DNA of 64,000 bases. Source: Claveliimonas bilis (lineage in GTDB: Bacteria > Bacillota > Clostridia > Lachnospirales > Lachnospiraceae). Below are positions 1 through 8,442 of this stretch, one piece after another. How positions within the stretch are numbered: the stretch's first letter is position 1; every line of letters begins with the position of its first letter. The translations under genes were made by a program, and so were the position numbers. The notes below the pieces were generated by a model. That model searched no databases and was not told the origin of the DNA. It worked only from the letters and a program-made list of their open reading frames with translations. Location of the stretch: NCBI RefSeq assembly GCF_030296775.1, contig NZ_AP027742.1, forward strand, positions 2,542,001-2,606,000, written 5' to 3'.

Positions 1-587
1 TCATTCACGATCCTTATTCTGCAATTCAGGAACTTATCTTCCTCTTCCAGCCAGAAATCCATCTGATAAGGCACTTTCCTTACACGCTCATATTCATACA
101 TACGCAGAACCGGACTTCCGGTTTCCGTTTCTGTCACTGCTGTATACAATGGTCCTGCCGTATAAGCATTATGACCGATGATTCCCACATTCCATTCCAC
201 GCCGCCGCTGAACCATGCATTTCGCACAGCCAGGTTGCTGAACCTGATAACATCGTTGGTGTAAAGCAGATTATTTCCGGTTTCCTTATCCCACAGTTCC
301 CAAAGCCTGCCGCCGTATTCCGGTAGAAATACAGCTTTTAAATACTGATTTTCCAGTACTGCTGTTCTGATCTCTTTTTCCTTCAGTTCTCTTGTATAAC
401 TGTTGTACTGCCGATAGGGATACGCATTTTTTCTCCGTCCGTATCCTTCATAGATCTCATCCCATTCATCCAAATGGAACTCCAGATCATTCTGAAGGAT
501 ATGTTCCCCCAGAAGATCCGGCACGCTGGCCTCTTCCCCCAGATCGGCTCCCTTTATCATCCTGTCTTCAAATCTTAATTCCGGCAT
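1..587 (-). CDS. DUF5107 domain protein, N-terminal part
   Basis: Partial gene; the reading frame runs off the left edge, leaving 195 N-terminal codons. The ATG at 587 is preceded by AGGAGG at 595-600, which fixes the start. The visible part contains EYGGRLWELWDK, a pattern typical of the beta-sandwich found in DUF5107 proteins (aldose-epimerase/glycosidase-like fold, often with TPR repeats further on), and later NAWFSGGVEWNVGIIGH, also typical. Function is inferred as carbohydrate-related; the substrate cannot be told from this half. It is divergent from the regulator gene at 761 and shares a 173-bp control region with it. Confidence 0.75.
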   Translation of the reverse strand, partial: MPELRFEDRMIKGADLGEEASVPDLLGEHILQNDLEFHLDEWDEIYEGYGRRKNAYPYRQYNSYTRELKEKEIRTAVLENQYLKAVFLPEYGGRLWELWDKETGNNLLYTNDVIRFSNLAVRNAWFSGGVEWNVGIIGHNAYTAGPLYTAVTETETGSPVLRMYEYERVRKVPYQMDFWLEEEDKFLNCRIRIVN

Positions 588-623
588 TTTGTTTCCTCCT
601 GTGCACCCTCTGATTCTGTTTTC

Positions 624-652
624 ATAATATTTGTTTTCATATGGCTTTTCAA
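624..652 (-). promoter_or_regulatory. Putative promoter for the DUF5107 gene
   Basis: On the minus strand TTGAAA (652-647) and TATTAT (629-624) are separated by 17 bases, a reasonable sigma-A promoter about 40 bases upstream of the start at 587. The nonamer TGTTTTCAT occurs at 617-625, 632-640 and 694-702 on the plus strand, overlapping this promoter, and could be a regulator site. Confidence 0.45.
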
Positions 653-701
653 GCTGATATCTTGCCATATTTTTTCAAAAAATTGCTTCTATCTGTTTTC
701 A

Positions 702-730
702 TTGTGTTTTTCCGTTCTCTTCGTTATAAT
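702..730 (+). promoter_or_regulatory. Putative promoter for the 761-2522 two-component operon
   Basis: TTGTGT (702-707) and TATAAT (725-730) are spaced by 17 bases, 31 bases before the ATG at 761. The -10 is consensus and the -35 is weak, which fits a regulated promoter. Confidence 0.55.
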
Positions 731-760
731 AAATGAAAATATACAAAGGAGAAAATTTTT

Positions 761-1459
761 ATGGCAGATCATCCTGTTAAAATACTGATTGCTGATGATG
801 AAAAGGAAATCCGCGACATTCTGACTCTTCTGCTGCGAGGCGAAGGTTATGAAGTTACCGCCGCCAAAAGCGGAGAAGAAGCTGTGCATCTGGCTGATCC
901 TTCCATCGGCATGTACATCTTGGATATTAATATGCCCGGCATGTCCGGCTATGAAACAGCGGTTAAAATCCGTGAAAAATTTTATGCTCCCATTATTTTC
1001 CTGACTGCTTATTCAGGCGAATCGGATAAGACTATGGGATTTTCCGCCGGAGCGGACGACTATATTGTCAAACCTTTTTCCAACACAGAGCTTTTGCTCC
1101 GGGTCCGTTCTCTACTACGCCGCGCCTATGATTACAGCCCCGCCCAGGGCTCCTCTTCGTCTGAAAATAAAATTTCCTACAAGGATCTGGTCCTTGATCT
1201 TGACAGCCAGTCTGTTCAAAAAGACGGACAGACCATTTCTCTTACATGGACCGAATTTCAGATATTAGAGCTTTTTATTTCCAACCGCGGCAGGATCTAT
1301 TCCCTGGATCATATCTACCAGTCTATCTGGCAGGAAGACGCCGTGGGGGACGGTACTATCATGGTACATATTAAAAACTTAAGAAAAAAACTGGGGGACA
1401 ATTCCAGGAATCCCATATATATAAAGACTGCCTGGGGAAAGGGATATTATGTGGATTAA
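761..1459 (+). CDS. OmpR/PhoB-family response regulator (VanR-like)
   Basis: A 232-residue response regulator. The receiver domain (about 1-120) has the acidic pair D12-D13, the phospho-acceptor D55 in YILDINMPG, T in FLTAY and K in VKPFS. The C-terminal half (about 133-232) is a winged-helix DNA-binding domain ending in WGKGYYVD. The start is supported by AAAGGAG at 748-754. The gene overlaps the next, a histidine kinase, by 11 bp, so the two are probably translated together and form a pair. The sequence style resembles VanR-type regulators, but no vancomycin-resistance ligase genes are nearby, so a glycopeptide role is not supported. Confidence 0.9.
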   Translation: MADHPVKILIADDEKEIRDILTLLLRGEGYEVTAAKSGEEAVHLADPSIGMYILDINMPGMSGYETAVKIREKFYAPIIFLTAYSGESDKTMGFSAGADDYIVKPFSNTELLLRVRSLLRRAYDYSPAQGSSSSENKISYKDLVLDLDSQSVQKDGQTISLTWTEFQILELFISNRGRIYSLDHIYQSIWQEDAVGDGTIMVHIKNLRKKLGDNSRNPIYIKTAWGKGYYVD

Positions 1460-2522
1460 GAAGAAAAATAAGATTTTCAAAGGGAAATCCTTTGCCAGAG
1501 AAGTGCTGGAATATCTTTTTCTGTCTTTTCTGGTATCCGCCTTTCTTTTTTACTTCCTGTATCATACGTGCATTTCCATTGCCGAAACCTATGTACTGGA
1601 CAGAGCGATCCGGGTGACTTCAGAGCAGGCGGCCGCCTTTTATATGTGGCTTCGCAGCGCCTGTATACTGGCAGCAGTTTTCCTCTTTCTTGTTCTGTTT
1701 CTCTTCCTTCTGGGTCAGAGACTTAGTTACCTTCTCGTCCTTATCAAGGGCGTGGAATCTCTCCGGGAACATCCGGGGGACTTTTCCATCCCTGTAGAGG
1801 GACAGGATGAATTTGCCGCTCTGGCAGAAGGGATTAATTTTCTTGCTGCCACGCAGGCAGAACTGAATCACCGGGAAAAAGAAATTTCCAGGAAGCGGGA
1901 GGAGCTGATCCGCTCCCTCTCCCACGATATCCGCACGCCCCTCACCTCCCTTCTGTCCTACTCGGAATATCTGGAGCAAAAAGAACAGCTGGAGTCTGAA
2001 GAGGTTCGAAGTTTTATCAGCCTTGTCCACAGCAAAGCGGGACAGATGAAACTTTTGACGGAACAGCTGCTTGAGACAGGGAAGTCCGCCGAGGAACCCG
2101 GAACACCTCTGGATGAAATTTCCGATCTTCATCTTCTGTTCCGGCAGTTTCTTGACGAGTGGGAAAGCCTTTTGGAGGATCAGTTTGTATGCCATACAAC
2201 GCTCACCTGCCCCAGAGAGTTTTCCTGTTTCCTTTCCGTCAGTGATCTGCACCGTATTTTTGATAATCTGATCTCCAATATTGAAAAATATGCAGACCCA
2301 GATCATCTGGTAGAGTTTTCTATAGAAGCAGATGAAACTTCGGTTATTATGATCCAGAAAAACAAAATCCGTTCTCTGAATGGAAATATACCCGAAAGTT
2401 CAAAAATAGGTCTGGAAAATATACAGAAAACAGCTGACAAATACCGGGGCAGCGCAGATGCTTTACAGAATGACGATATATTTGAGATACAGATTCAACT
2501 GTATTTTCCTTCCTTTCTTTAG
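1449..2522 (+). CDS. Membrane sensor histidine kinase with a degenerate ATP-binding domain
   Basis: A 357-residue kinase, partner of the regulator at 761. Two membrane helices (about 20-45 and 74-100) enclose only a short outside loop, followed by a HAMP-like linker. The H-box RSLSHDIRTPLTSLLSY carries the phospho-accepting histidine, and the N-box is DNLISNIEKYAD. The usual DxGxG box is absent and is replaced by a short stretch around QKNKIRSLNGN, although a GLENI segment like the G2 box remains. This points to an atypical or weak ATPase domain, perhaps HPK10-like. The short sensor loop suggests detection inside the membrane or through a partner, possibly the small membrane protein at 2617. 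Confidence 0.85.
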   Translation: MWIKKKNKIFKGKSFAREVLEYLFLSFLVSAFLFYFLYHTCISIAETYVLDRAIRVTSEQAAAFYMWLRSACILAAVFLFLVLFLFLLGQRLSYLLVLIKGVESLREHPGDFSIPVEGQDEFAALAEGINFLAATQAELNHREKEISRKREELIRSLSHDIRTPLTSLLSYSEYLEQKEQLESEEVRSFISLVHSKAGQMKLLTEQLLETGKSAEEPGTPLDEISDLHLLFRQFLDEWESLLEDQFVCHTTLTCPREFSCFLSVSDLHRIFDNLISNIEKYADPDHLVEFSIEADETSVIMIQKNKIRSLNGNIPESSKIGLENIQKTADKYRGSADALQNDDIFEIQIQLYFPSFL

Positions 2523-2616
2523 AATTCTTCAGAATTACCTGCATTTTTTCTTTAGAACACTGTCGTATAATAAACGCATAACAACGAAGGAAACAAAGAA
2601 AGAGAGGAAATATTTT

Positions 2617-2949
2617 ATGACACTTGGATTATTATTTATTGCATTTATTGTATTCAGCGTAATTAGCGTTCTGGGAATTTTATTACTTTTTCTCACAAAA
2701 GATGAACGAAAGAAAAAAGGTATCTTTTACTTTCTGGCAGTCTGGGGAATGTTGATCGCCGTTTTCAGCGCAACAAGCCAGCCAAGTAATTATATCGTAT
2801 CACAACTGATTGCATGGGCTTTTGGATTTCTCAGTATTGCAGGCCTTGTCGTACACTATAAAGCAAAAGTAAAAGCCCGCTGCTACGCAGCATATCTGCT
2901 GGTCAGTGCATCTTCCATTCTGGGCGTCCTGCATCTGTTTGTACTATAA
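2617..2949 (+). CDS. Small four-helix membrane protein of unknown function
   Basis: A 110-residue, very hydrophobic protein with about four predicted membrane helices (residues 3-26, 36-50, 60-80, 88-108) and a basic loop TKDERKKKG. The ATG at 2617 is chosen over an in-frame start at 2458 because GAGAGGAAA precedes it at 2602-2610 and the upstream extension runs back into the kinase gene. It lies 94 bp after the kinase and before a strong terminator, so it may be part of the same unit. The family is not recognised. Confidence 0.65.
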   Translation: MTLGLLFIAFIVFSVISVLGILLLFLTKDERKKKGIFYFLAVWGMLIAVFSATSQPSNYIVSQLIAWAFGFLSIAGLVVHYKAKVKARCYAAYLLVSASSILGVLHLFVL

Positions 2950-2979
2950 TTATTTTGAAAATAAAATTTTCCATATTAC

Positions 2980-3038
2980 AAAGATCAGCAGACGGTTTCT
3001 TTTTCACAACATCTAAAAGAAACCGTCTGCTGATCTTT
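2980..3038. terminator. Bidirectional terminator between convergent genes
   Basis: A perfect 24-bp inverted repeat (arms 2980-3003 and 3015-3038, 11-base loop) with flanking A and T runs lies between the membrane protein gene and the convergent diguanylate cyclase gene. It can end transcription from both sides. The right arm slightly overlaps the stop of the cyclase gene. Confidence 0.85.
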
Positions 3039-3972
3039 ATCTTTTTTCACTGGAATCTTCTTTTAATTCACATCTGCCTTTTCCATTTTGTTTGATAGCA
3101 TACAAAATTTGATCTGCCATATGATATATTTTACGAAAGCTTTCCGGCTCTTTTCCGTAGATTCCTCCTACCGATACCGATGTCCTGCTAAGCGGATATC
3201 TCCTCTTCGCCTCTTCTGTATAAGAAAAAACCAGCTGATCGACTTTTTCTTTAACGGCGCTGATATCCAGGCACGGCTGGGCAAAAACCGCAAATTCATC
3301 ACCACCCAGGCGTACAATAATGTCTGTCTTCCGAAAACATTCCTTTAGTTTTTCTCCCATATAACAAAGCATACTGTCGCCTGCTCCATGGCCATATATA
3401 TCGTTGACCTTCTTAAAATCATCCAAATCCAGCATGAGGAATACAAAAGGAACTCCTTTTTGCATTACCTCTACGATCCTCTCTTCTCCTCCTTTTCGGT
3501 TATATACGCCTGTAAGAAAATCTCTGCTCGATTCCCGGATCAGATCATGAATATACCCGGCCATCTCAACCACAGCATCGTCTACTCTGGATATATGGAG
3601 CATAGATATCACATCTTTCTCTTTCTTCTTATATACCAACGCTGTAAAAATAAAGCAGCTTGGCGGTTCCTTACGCTCTGCTTTACACAGGCATCTTCGG
3701 CTTTCTTCTCCTATTTTCTCCTCATGATAAGACACGATTTCATATCCGGAACGGATTGGCATCATTTCTTCATTTTCCCTTTCCATCAGTCTTTGAAATT
3801 GTCCCCGATTCACTGCCGTATAATCTCTGCCTGCTCCCACAAAATACATATTCTCGTCAACCATGGATATGATTTTTGTAATATCCCTGTCCCTGAAATA
3901 AAAGTCCAGGAAACTGACCATCACCGGGTACGCTTCTTTTATCGCATTTTTTCCTGTAACCTTTTCTTCCAT
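3037..3972 (-). CDS. Diguanylate cyclase (GGDEF domain)
   Basis: A 311-residue protein predicted to make cyclic di-GMP from GTP. The C-terminal half (about 155-305) holds a GGDEF domain with an intact RLGGDEFAVF active site, preceded by DFLTGVYNRKG and the metal-binding LDLDDFKKVND. The N-terminal 130 residues resemble a SnoaL/PAS-like sensory fold (for example FYFRDRDITKII and VGAGRDYTAV) with no membrane helix, so it is probably cytoplasmic. The start at 3972 is preferred because AAGGA lies at 3985-3989; a longer frame to 4023 has no visible ribosome binding site. No RxxD inhibitory site is obvious. No PilZ or EAL gene is nearby. Confidence 0.88.
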   Translation of the reverse strand: MEEKVTGKNAIKEAYPVMVSFLDFYFRDRDITKIISMVDENMYFVGAGRDYTAVNRGQFQRLMERENEEMMPIRSGYEIVSYHEEKIGEESRRCLCKAERKEPPSCFIFTALVYKKKEKDVISMLHISRVDDAVVEMAGYIHDLIRESSRDFLTGVYNRKGGEERIVEVMQKGVPFVFLMLDLDDFKKVNDIYGHGAGDSMLCYMGEKLKECFRKTDIIVRLGGDEFAVFAQPCLDISAVKEKVDQLVFSYTEEAKRRYPLSRTSVSVGGIYGKEPESFRKIYHMADQILYAIKQNGKGRCELKEDSSEKR

Positions 3973-4170
3973 TCTGCATACAGTCCTTTCTGCACTCTGC
4001 CTCTGCCAAACGCTTCTTACCATATCTTTTATTAACTTTATATTAGCATATTATGACACTGAAATGGGCATTTCCAATTCAATTTGACTGTTTTTTGATT
4101 TTTTTCTGTTTTTCTCTTTTCTTCTTTTTCTCAGGGCATGGTATAATAAATTATACCTGTGCATAAGGTA

Positions 4171-4192
4171 GTTTCTGCGGAACCGCAGAAAC
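4171..4192 (+). promoter_or_regulatory. 22-bp palindrome upstream of the response regulator
   Basis: GTTTCTGCGG-aa-CCGCAGAAAC is a perfect inverted repeat with 10-bp arms. It sits between a TATAAT at 4142-4147 and the ribosome binding site at 4211, that is, in the probable 5' leader. It lacks a following T run, so an operator or a leader hairpin fits better than a terminator. Confidence 0.5.
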
Positions 4193-4224
4193 CGCTTTAC
4201 ATGATACGCTAGAAGGAGAAGGAT

Positions 4225-4974
4225 ATGGAAAAACTTCTGTTTATTGATGATGATTTGGATTTTCTGGAAAGCAATCGGATTTATTTCACCCGAAAGGGAT
4301 ATAAAGTCTATCAGTGCAGTTCTCCGAAGGAAGCCTGGGAACTTCTTCAAAATACAGCCTTTGACTGTGTGATCCTTGATATTGATATGCCTGAAATCGA
4401 CGGCTTTTCTCTCTGCCGCCATTTTCGCGAACAAAGCCGGGCTCCTGTCATTTTCTTATCTGGATTTTCAGATACAGAAAGCCGGATTCAAAGTTTTCAA
4501 TCCGGCGGTGACGATTTTCTGGCCAAACCTTATGACATTCTGGAATTAGAATACCGGATCCGGGCAAGAATCCGACGAAGTGAATCCGTATTTTACAATG
4601 ATGTGCTCACCTTTGGTCCGCTTGTTATTGATATGGATCGACGGATAGTAAGCTATAATGGAAAAGAAGAATACTTTTCTGCTCTGCAGTTTGATATTCT
4701 TTCCTTTCTGGCTCAAAATCCCGGAAAGGTCTTTTCCTATGAACAGCTTTACGACCGCATCTGGAAAACTCCTATTGTGGGCAGCAGACACAATCTTCAG
4801 GTTACCGTTTCTACTATACGTCACAAACTTACTGCCCTTTGCAATGAAAAACAATATATAAAAACAGTATCCCGAAAAGGATACTGCTTTTCACCGCCTA
4901 AGGACCAGGATTTCTCACCGTCTTTTCCTTCTGAACAGGAAAACCAGAAGGATTCCTCCCACCACACAAACTGA
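4225..4974 (+). CDS. OmpR/PhoB-family response regulator
   Basis: A 249-residue response regulator with start set by AGAAGGAGAAGG just upstream. The receiver (about 1-115) shows DDD near residue 10, the phospho-acceptor in VILDIDMPEID, FLSGFSD and the conserved lysine in AKPYD. The winged helix (about 128-226) ends in KGYCF. After this the protein has an unusual hydrophilic tail of about 25 residues, encoded in the stretch antisense to the end of the surface-protein gene. No kinase follows directly; the kinase at 6442 on the same strand is the likely partner, with the surface-protein gene inserted between them in the opposite direction. Confidence 0.88.
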   Translation: MEKLLFIDDDLDFLESNRIYFTRKGYKVYQCSSPKEAWELLQNTAFDCVILDIDMPEIDGFSLCRHFREQSRAPVIFLSGFSDTESRIQSFQSGGDDFLAKPYDILELEYRIRARIRRSESVFYNDVLTFGPLVIDMDRRIVSYNGKEEYFSALQFDILSFLAQNPGKVFSYEQLYDRIWKTPIVGSRHNLQVTVSTIRHKLTALCNEKQYIKTVSRKGYCFSPPKDQDFSPSFPSEQENQKDSSHHTN

Positions 4975-6414
4975 AAGCACTATACCGACTCCTATCTGCA
5001 GTGACTCGGAGGGATAATTCGTATCCTCTTCTGGATTTTCCTCCCTGTCCGGGGTTTTTAGGCCTGCTTCTTTATTTTCTTCTTTGTTTTCTTCTTTTTT
5101 ACCGGAAGACACACTGGAAGAGCCGGTTCCGGCGGATGCAGCATCGGAAGCGGAAGCATTGTCACTATCCGAGGCCGATGACGCTGAAACATTCCCCATT
5201 CCACTGCTTCCTCCCGGCACCTGCGTCAGCGGCGGCAACACATCCTCTCCCTCTGTAGGTCTTGTCTCTCCGCCTCTGCTGCCTTCGATACCGGTTCCCT
5301 CCATCGTGTATTCCTCTGTCAGCTCCAGGATGTCTGAATCCAGAGTTGTCCCATCCGACAGTCTTTGGCTCATTTTATAATAAGTATAACTTTCCTCTTC
5401 CAGAAGATTATATGCAGGATACCAGCTTATCTGCTCTCCTTCAGATACTTCCTGGCTTTCCAGATCGCTCCATGTTCTTTTATCATCGGAGCCTTGCAGC
5501 GTAACTGTTCCCTCCTGCGGAACAAATGCGTCCATATGAAGGATAAGGCCGCTGTTCTGATAAGTTTCTGCAAAGGCCAGGAGAAAGTAGGGATTCGTAC
5601 TGGAGCCATACACCACCAGGCACCTCGGATTCTGATCTCTGAAAACAACATAATCATCCGGATAAGTACCCGTTATAACTGTGCGGACTCTTTCTTTCGG
5701 GAAGTCCGTATCTTGCCAGATCACCGGAATTGCTGTACTATCTGTCTTCCCGCTTTGATTGATCGTCACATCATCTTCAGCAGGCAGACAGGAAACCGAA
5801 AAATTTTCTTCTTCCGGAATCACAATGACCGGCATATCCTGATAGTTCTCCGCTGATGCCGCTGATACAACAGGCTTATCTGCCAGAATCATCCGGCCCT
5901 GACAGAAAAATTCGGGAAGCCCCATTCCTGTTTCTTCCCCATAGACAAAGAAAGAACCTTCTTCCTGTACAACTGCAGTATCTTCTGCCGAACCCGCCAA
6001 AATGCTGACGGAAATTAATGTCAGACTGCCCCCGGGACAAACATGGAAAATCCCTTCACTTCCTCCGGTTCCTTCCAGAGACAAAAAGGGCCACAGTTCC
6101 ATCTGTCCTTTCACATAAATTGTATGTCCGGCTGTTTTCACTGTAATATTTTTCCTGTATTTTCCGTTATCATAAAGATAATTCTCATCTTCCGGTACTA
6201 TAATGTCATCTGTCAATACAACAGTTCCGCCTTCGCTTCTGTGACTCTCAAGCCACTTCTTCCATTCTTCGTATGTAGCTACTGTATCATTGTCCTCCGT
6301 TTCAGAGGCATGAACATAGGCAAAATTCAGGAAAAATAATATTGTCGCAAAAACTATGACTTCTGCTATAATAACTATAACTAAATGTGGACGTTTGGCT
6401 TTCATCAATGCCAT
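4915..6414 (-). CDS. Serine-rich membrane-anchored surface protein
   Basis: A 499-residue exported protein. It has an N-terminal signal/anchor helix (about 10-33, then HASE), an outside region from 40 to 370 with beta-rich stretches and no family I recognise, a low-complexity linker (about 385-455) rich in Ser, Asp, Ala, Gly and Glu, and a C-terminal helix (about 472-493) ending RRKRR. The tail looks like a sortase signal but no LPXTG is present before the helix, so it is probably membrane-anchored. The start is supported by GGAAAGGA. It is divergent from the kinase gene at 6442 by 27 bp and overlaps the regulator gene end by 60 bp, suggesting it belongs to the same system, as sensor partner or target. 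Confidence 0.75.
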   Translation of the reverse strand: MALMKAKRPHLVIVIIAEVIVFATILFFLNFAYVHASETEDNDTVATYEEWKKWLESHRSEGGTVVLTDDIIVPEDENYLYDNGKYRKNITVKTAGHTIYVKGQMELWPFLSLEGTGGSEGIFHVCPGGSLTLISVSILAGSAEDTAVVQEEGSFFVYGEETGMGLPEFFCQGRMILADKPVVSAASAENYQDMPVIVIPEEENFSVSCLPAEDDVTINQSGKTDSTAIPVIWQDTDFPKERVRTVITGTYPDDYVVFRDQNPRCLVVYGSSTNPYFLLAFAETYQNSGLILHMDAFVPQEGTVTLQGSDDKRTWSDLESQEVSEGEQISWYPAYNLLEEESYTYYKMSQRLSDGTTLDSDILELTEEYTMEGTGIEGSRGGETRPTEGEDVLPPLTQVPGGSSGMGNVSASSASDSDNASASDAASAGTGSSSVSSGKKEENKEENKEAGLKTPDREENPEEDTNYPSESLQIGVGIVLSVCVVGGILLVFLFRRKRR

Positions 6415-6441
6415 TCTTCCTTTCCAGAGAGGTAAACTGCT

Positions 6442-8442
6442 ATGTACACAAAAAAAGTTTCTATACTGACCTGTCTGCTCCTGCTTACAGGGTTATGTGC
6501 TATCGGACTCTTTTCTCTTCTATATCGCTTTGACAACAAGTATATCATGAGGGCTTCCTTGTCACAAGAAGGTTTTTCAGTCATAAAAGGGGACTCTTCT
6601 GATCCTCACAAAATCACCTACCTGGCAGAAGGCTGGGAATTTTATCCGGATGTGGAAGCCTCTCCAGATGAACTGTCGGACTATACTTCAAAAGAAATCT
6701 ATATTGGCCAATATTTTAGTTTTTCTTCCTTCCATAAGAACCATTCTCCCTATGGATCCGGTACATACCGTATTGTCCTGACCGGTAAGTCAGGTAGCTA
6801 TTCTCTCCTCCTTCCGGAGGTTTTTTCAGCCTGTAATGTTTATGTAAATGGAGAACTTACTGCTTCTGCCGGCTCACTGTCCCCCTATCGTCCCTTAATC
6901 AAAGATACCATCGTAACTGTTCCCCTTGAAAACAGGCAGGCAGAAGTTGTGGTCCAGACAGCAAATCACAGTCATTATTATAGCGGCGTCACTTATCCCC
7001 CTGCTGTTGGAAGTTCGGAAGCAGTCAGCCGTCTTATCTCAGAACGCATGATCTTTTACGGCTTTCTGTGCTTTACTTCTCTGACGCTGGCTCTTTTCTC
7101 CTCCGCCGTATGGATCGGCCTGCGTCATGACCCCCGCTCCCGGGAAAACTTCTTCCTCGGTATCCTTGCGCTCTCCTTTTCTATCCGCATCTGTTATCCG
7201 TTCCTTCGGCTGGCGGGAGTCCCCCTGATCCGTCCCCTGTATGCACTGGAGGATGCCATGGCTGCTCTTGGCATCTTCTGCATCATACGGATCGTCTCTT
7301 TAGTCTGTCTGAAAAGAGGGCTTCTGTCAGATCGTATTCTTCCAGGCATCTCCCTTGGATTTGTTGCCTTAAGCGCTGCTGCTCCTATGGTAATTCTTCC
7401 TCTTCTCCCGGCCTTTGCTGCTGTTTACGGACAACTGCTTTTCTGGTATAAACTGATTATTTCCCTGTTTCTTTTCTTCCTTGTCCTTAAACATTTAACC
7501 GGCAAAAGCAGCGAAAATTTCCCTCTTCTTGCCGGAATTGGATTTTATGCCCTTTCCCTGTGTGCGCACATGCTCTGCCTTGGACGCTATGAACCTGCCC
7601 GCACCGGATGGTATGATGAGTGGGGTATTTATGGATTGATCCTGCTTTTTTCCGTCCGTATGGTTATCCACAATATTCGGATCGTCCGGGAAAATATCCG
7701 GCTGAACCGCCACCTTCAAGAAGAAGTGGAGCATAAAACCGCCTCTTTAAATTCTCTTCTGGAGGAGCGGCGTCAGCTTCTTCTGGGATTTGCCCATGAT
7801 TTAAAAACTCCGATCACATCCATCACTACCTTTACGCGGCTGGTACAGATGGAGCAGCCGGATCTCAGCGACGAAACAAAACAGTATCTTGATACCATAC
7901 GGCAAAAAGCAGGAGAAATGAGGGATCGGCTGGTACTGCTCCAGGAATTTTCCTATCAGGATACACCTTCCGACTTTTCTGTCATAAATCTCACGGACCT
8001 GATCCGGGAATTTTATGAGCAGAATCTGCCTGACATGGATGTATCAGGCATTCGTTTTCTGCTGCATATCTCCCCCAAAGAACCGCTTTTCGTTTATGGC
8101 GACCACATTAAACTGATCAGTCTTCTTCAGAACTTAGTTTATAATGCGGTAGGATTTGTACCTGCAGAAGGAAAGATTGAACTTTTCCTGTCCCTGAAGG
8201 ATAACAATGCCTGTATCATAGTCAGGGACAATGGCAGCGGCATTGCGCCTGAAAATCTCCCCCATATATTTGAACAGTTCTTTACCCGCCGTAAAGGCGG
8301 CGAAAATGGCGGCATGGGCCTTTATATCGCCAAATCCATCACAATTGAACATGGAGGAAACATTTCTGCTTCCTCCATGCCTGACAGCGGCACTTCCTTC
8401 ACTGTGTCGCTCCCTATTTTTCATAAAACAGACCAAATCTAA
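6442..8442 (+). CDS. 7TM-type sensor histidine kinase with extracellular jelly-roll domain
   Basis: A 666-residue kinase. After an N-terminal helix (about 8-28) comes an outside domain (about 35-200) with WEFYP, YGSGTYRIVL and VYVNGE, typical of the galactose-binding-like jelly-roll domain seen in 7TMR-DISM sensors. Seven or so helices (about 204-410) follow, then a coiled coil, the H-box GFAHDLKTPITS, the N-box LLQNLVYNAVG, DNGSGI and GGMGLYIAKS, so the catalytic core is complete. The jelly-roll domain suggests recognition of a carbohydrate or wall fragment. The likely partner is the regulator at 4225. Its stop overlaps the stop of the convergent peptidase gene. Confidence 0.87.
   Translation: MYTKKVSILTCLLLLTGLCAIGLFSLLYRFDNKYIMRASLSQEGFSVIKGDSSDPHKITYLAEGWEFYPDVEASPDELSDYTSKEIYIGQYFSFSSFHKNHSPYGSGTYRIVLTGKSGSYSLLLPEVFSACNVYVNGELTASAGSLSPYRPLIKDTIVTVPLENRQAEVVVQTANHSHYYSGVTYPPAVGSSEAVSRLISERMIFYGFLCFTSLTLALFSSAVWIGLRHDPRSRENFFLGILALSFSIRICYPFLRLAGVPLIRPLYALEDAMAALGIFCIIRIVSLVCLKRGLLSDRILPGISLGFVALSAAAPMVILPLLPAFAAVYGQLLFWYKLIISLFLFFLVLKHLTGKSSENFPLLAGIGFYALSLCAHMLCLGRYEPARTGWYDEWGIYGLILLFSVRMVIHNIRIVRENIRLNRHLQEEVEHKTASLNSLLEERRQLLLGFAHDLKTPITSITTFTRLVQMEQPDLSDETKQYLDTIRQKAGEMRDRLVLLQEFSYQDTPSDFSVINLTDLIREFYEQNLPDMDVSGIRFLLHISPKEPLFVYGDHIKLISLLQNLVYNAVGFVPAEGKIELFLSLKDNNACIIVRDNGSGIAPENLPHIFEQFFTRRKGGENGGMGLYIAKSITIEHGGNISASSMPDSGTSFTVSLPIFHKTDQI

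Noticed and set aside
761-2522. A vancomycin-resistance (vanRS) system
   Set aside because: The regulator is VanR-like in pattern, but no D-Ala ligase, VanX or VanH gene is near.
4915-5100. An LPXTG sortase signal in the surface protein
   Set aside because: The helix and RRKRR tail are present, but no LPXTG or NPQTN-like motif precedes them.
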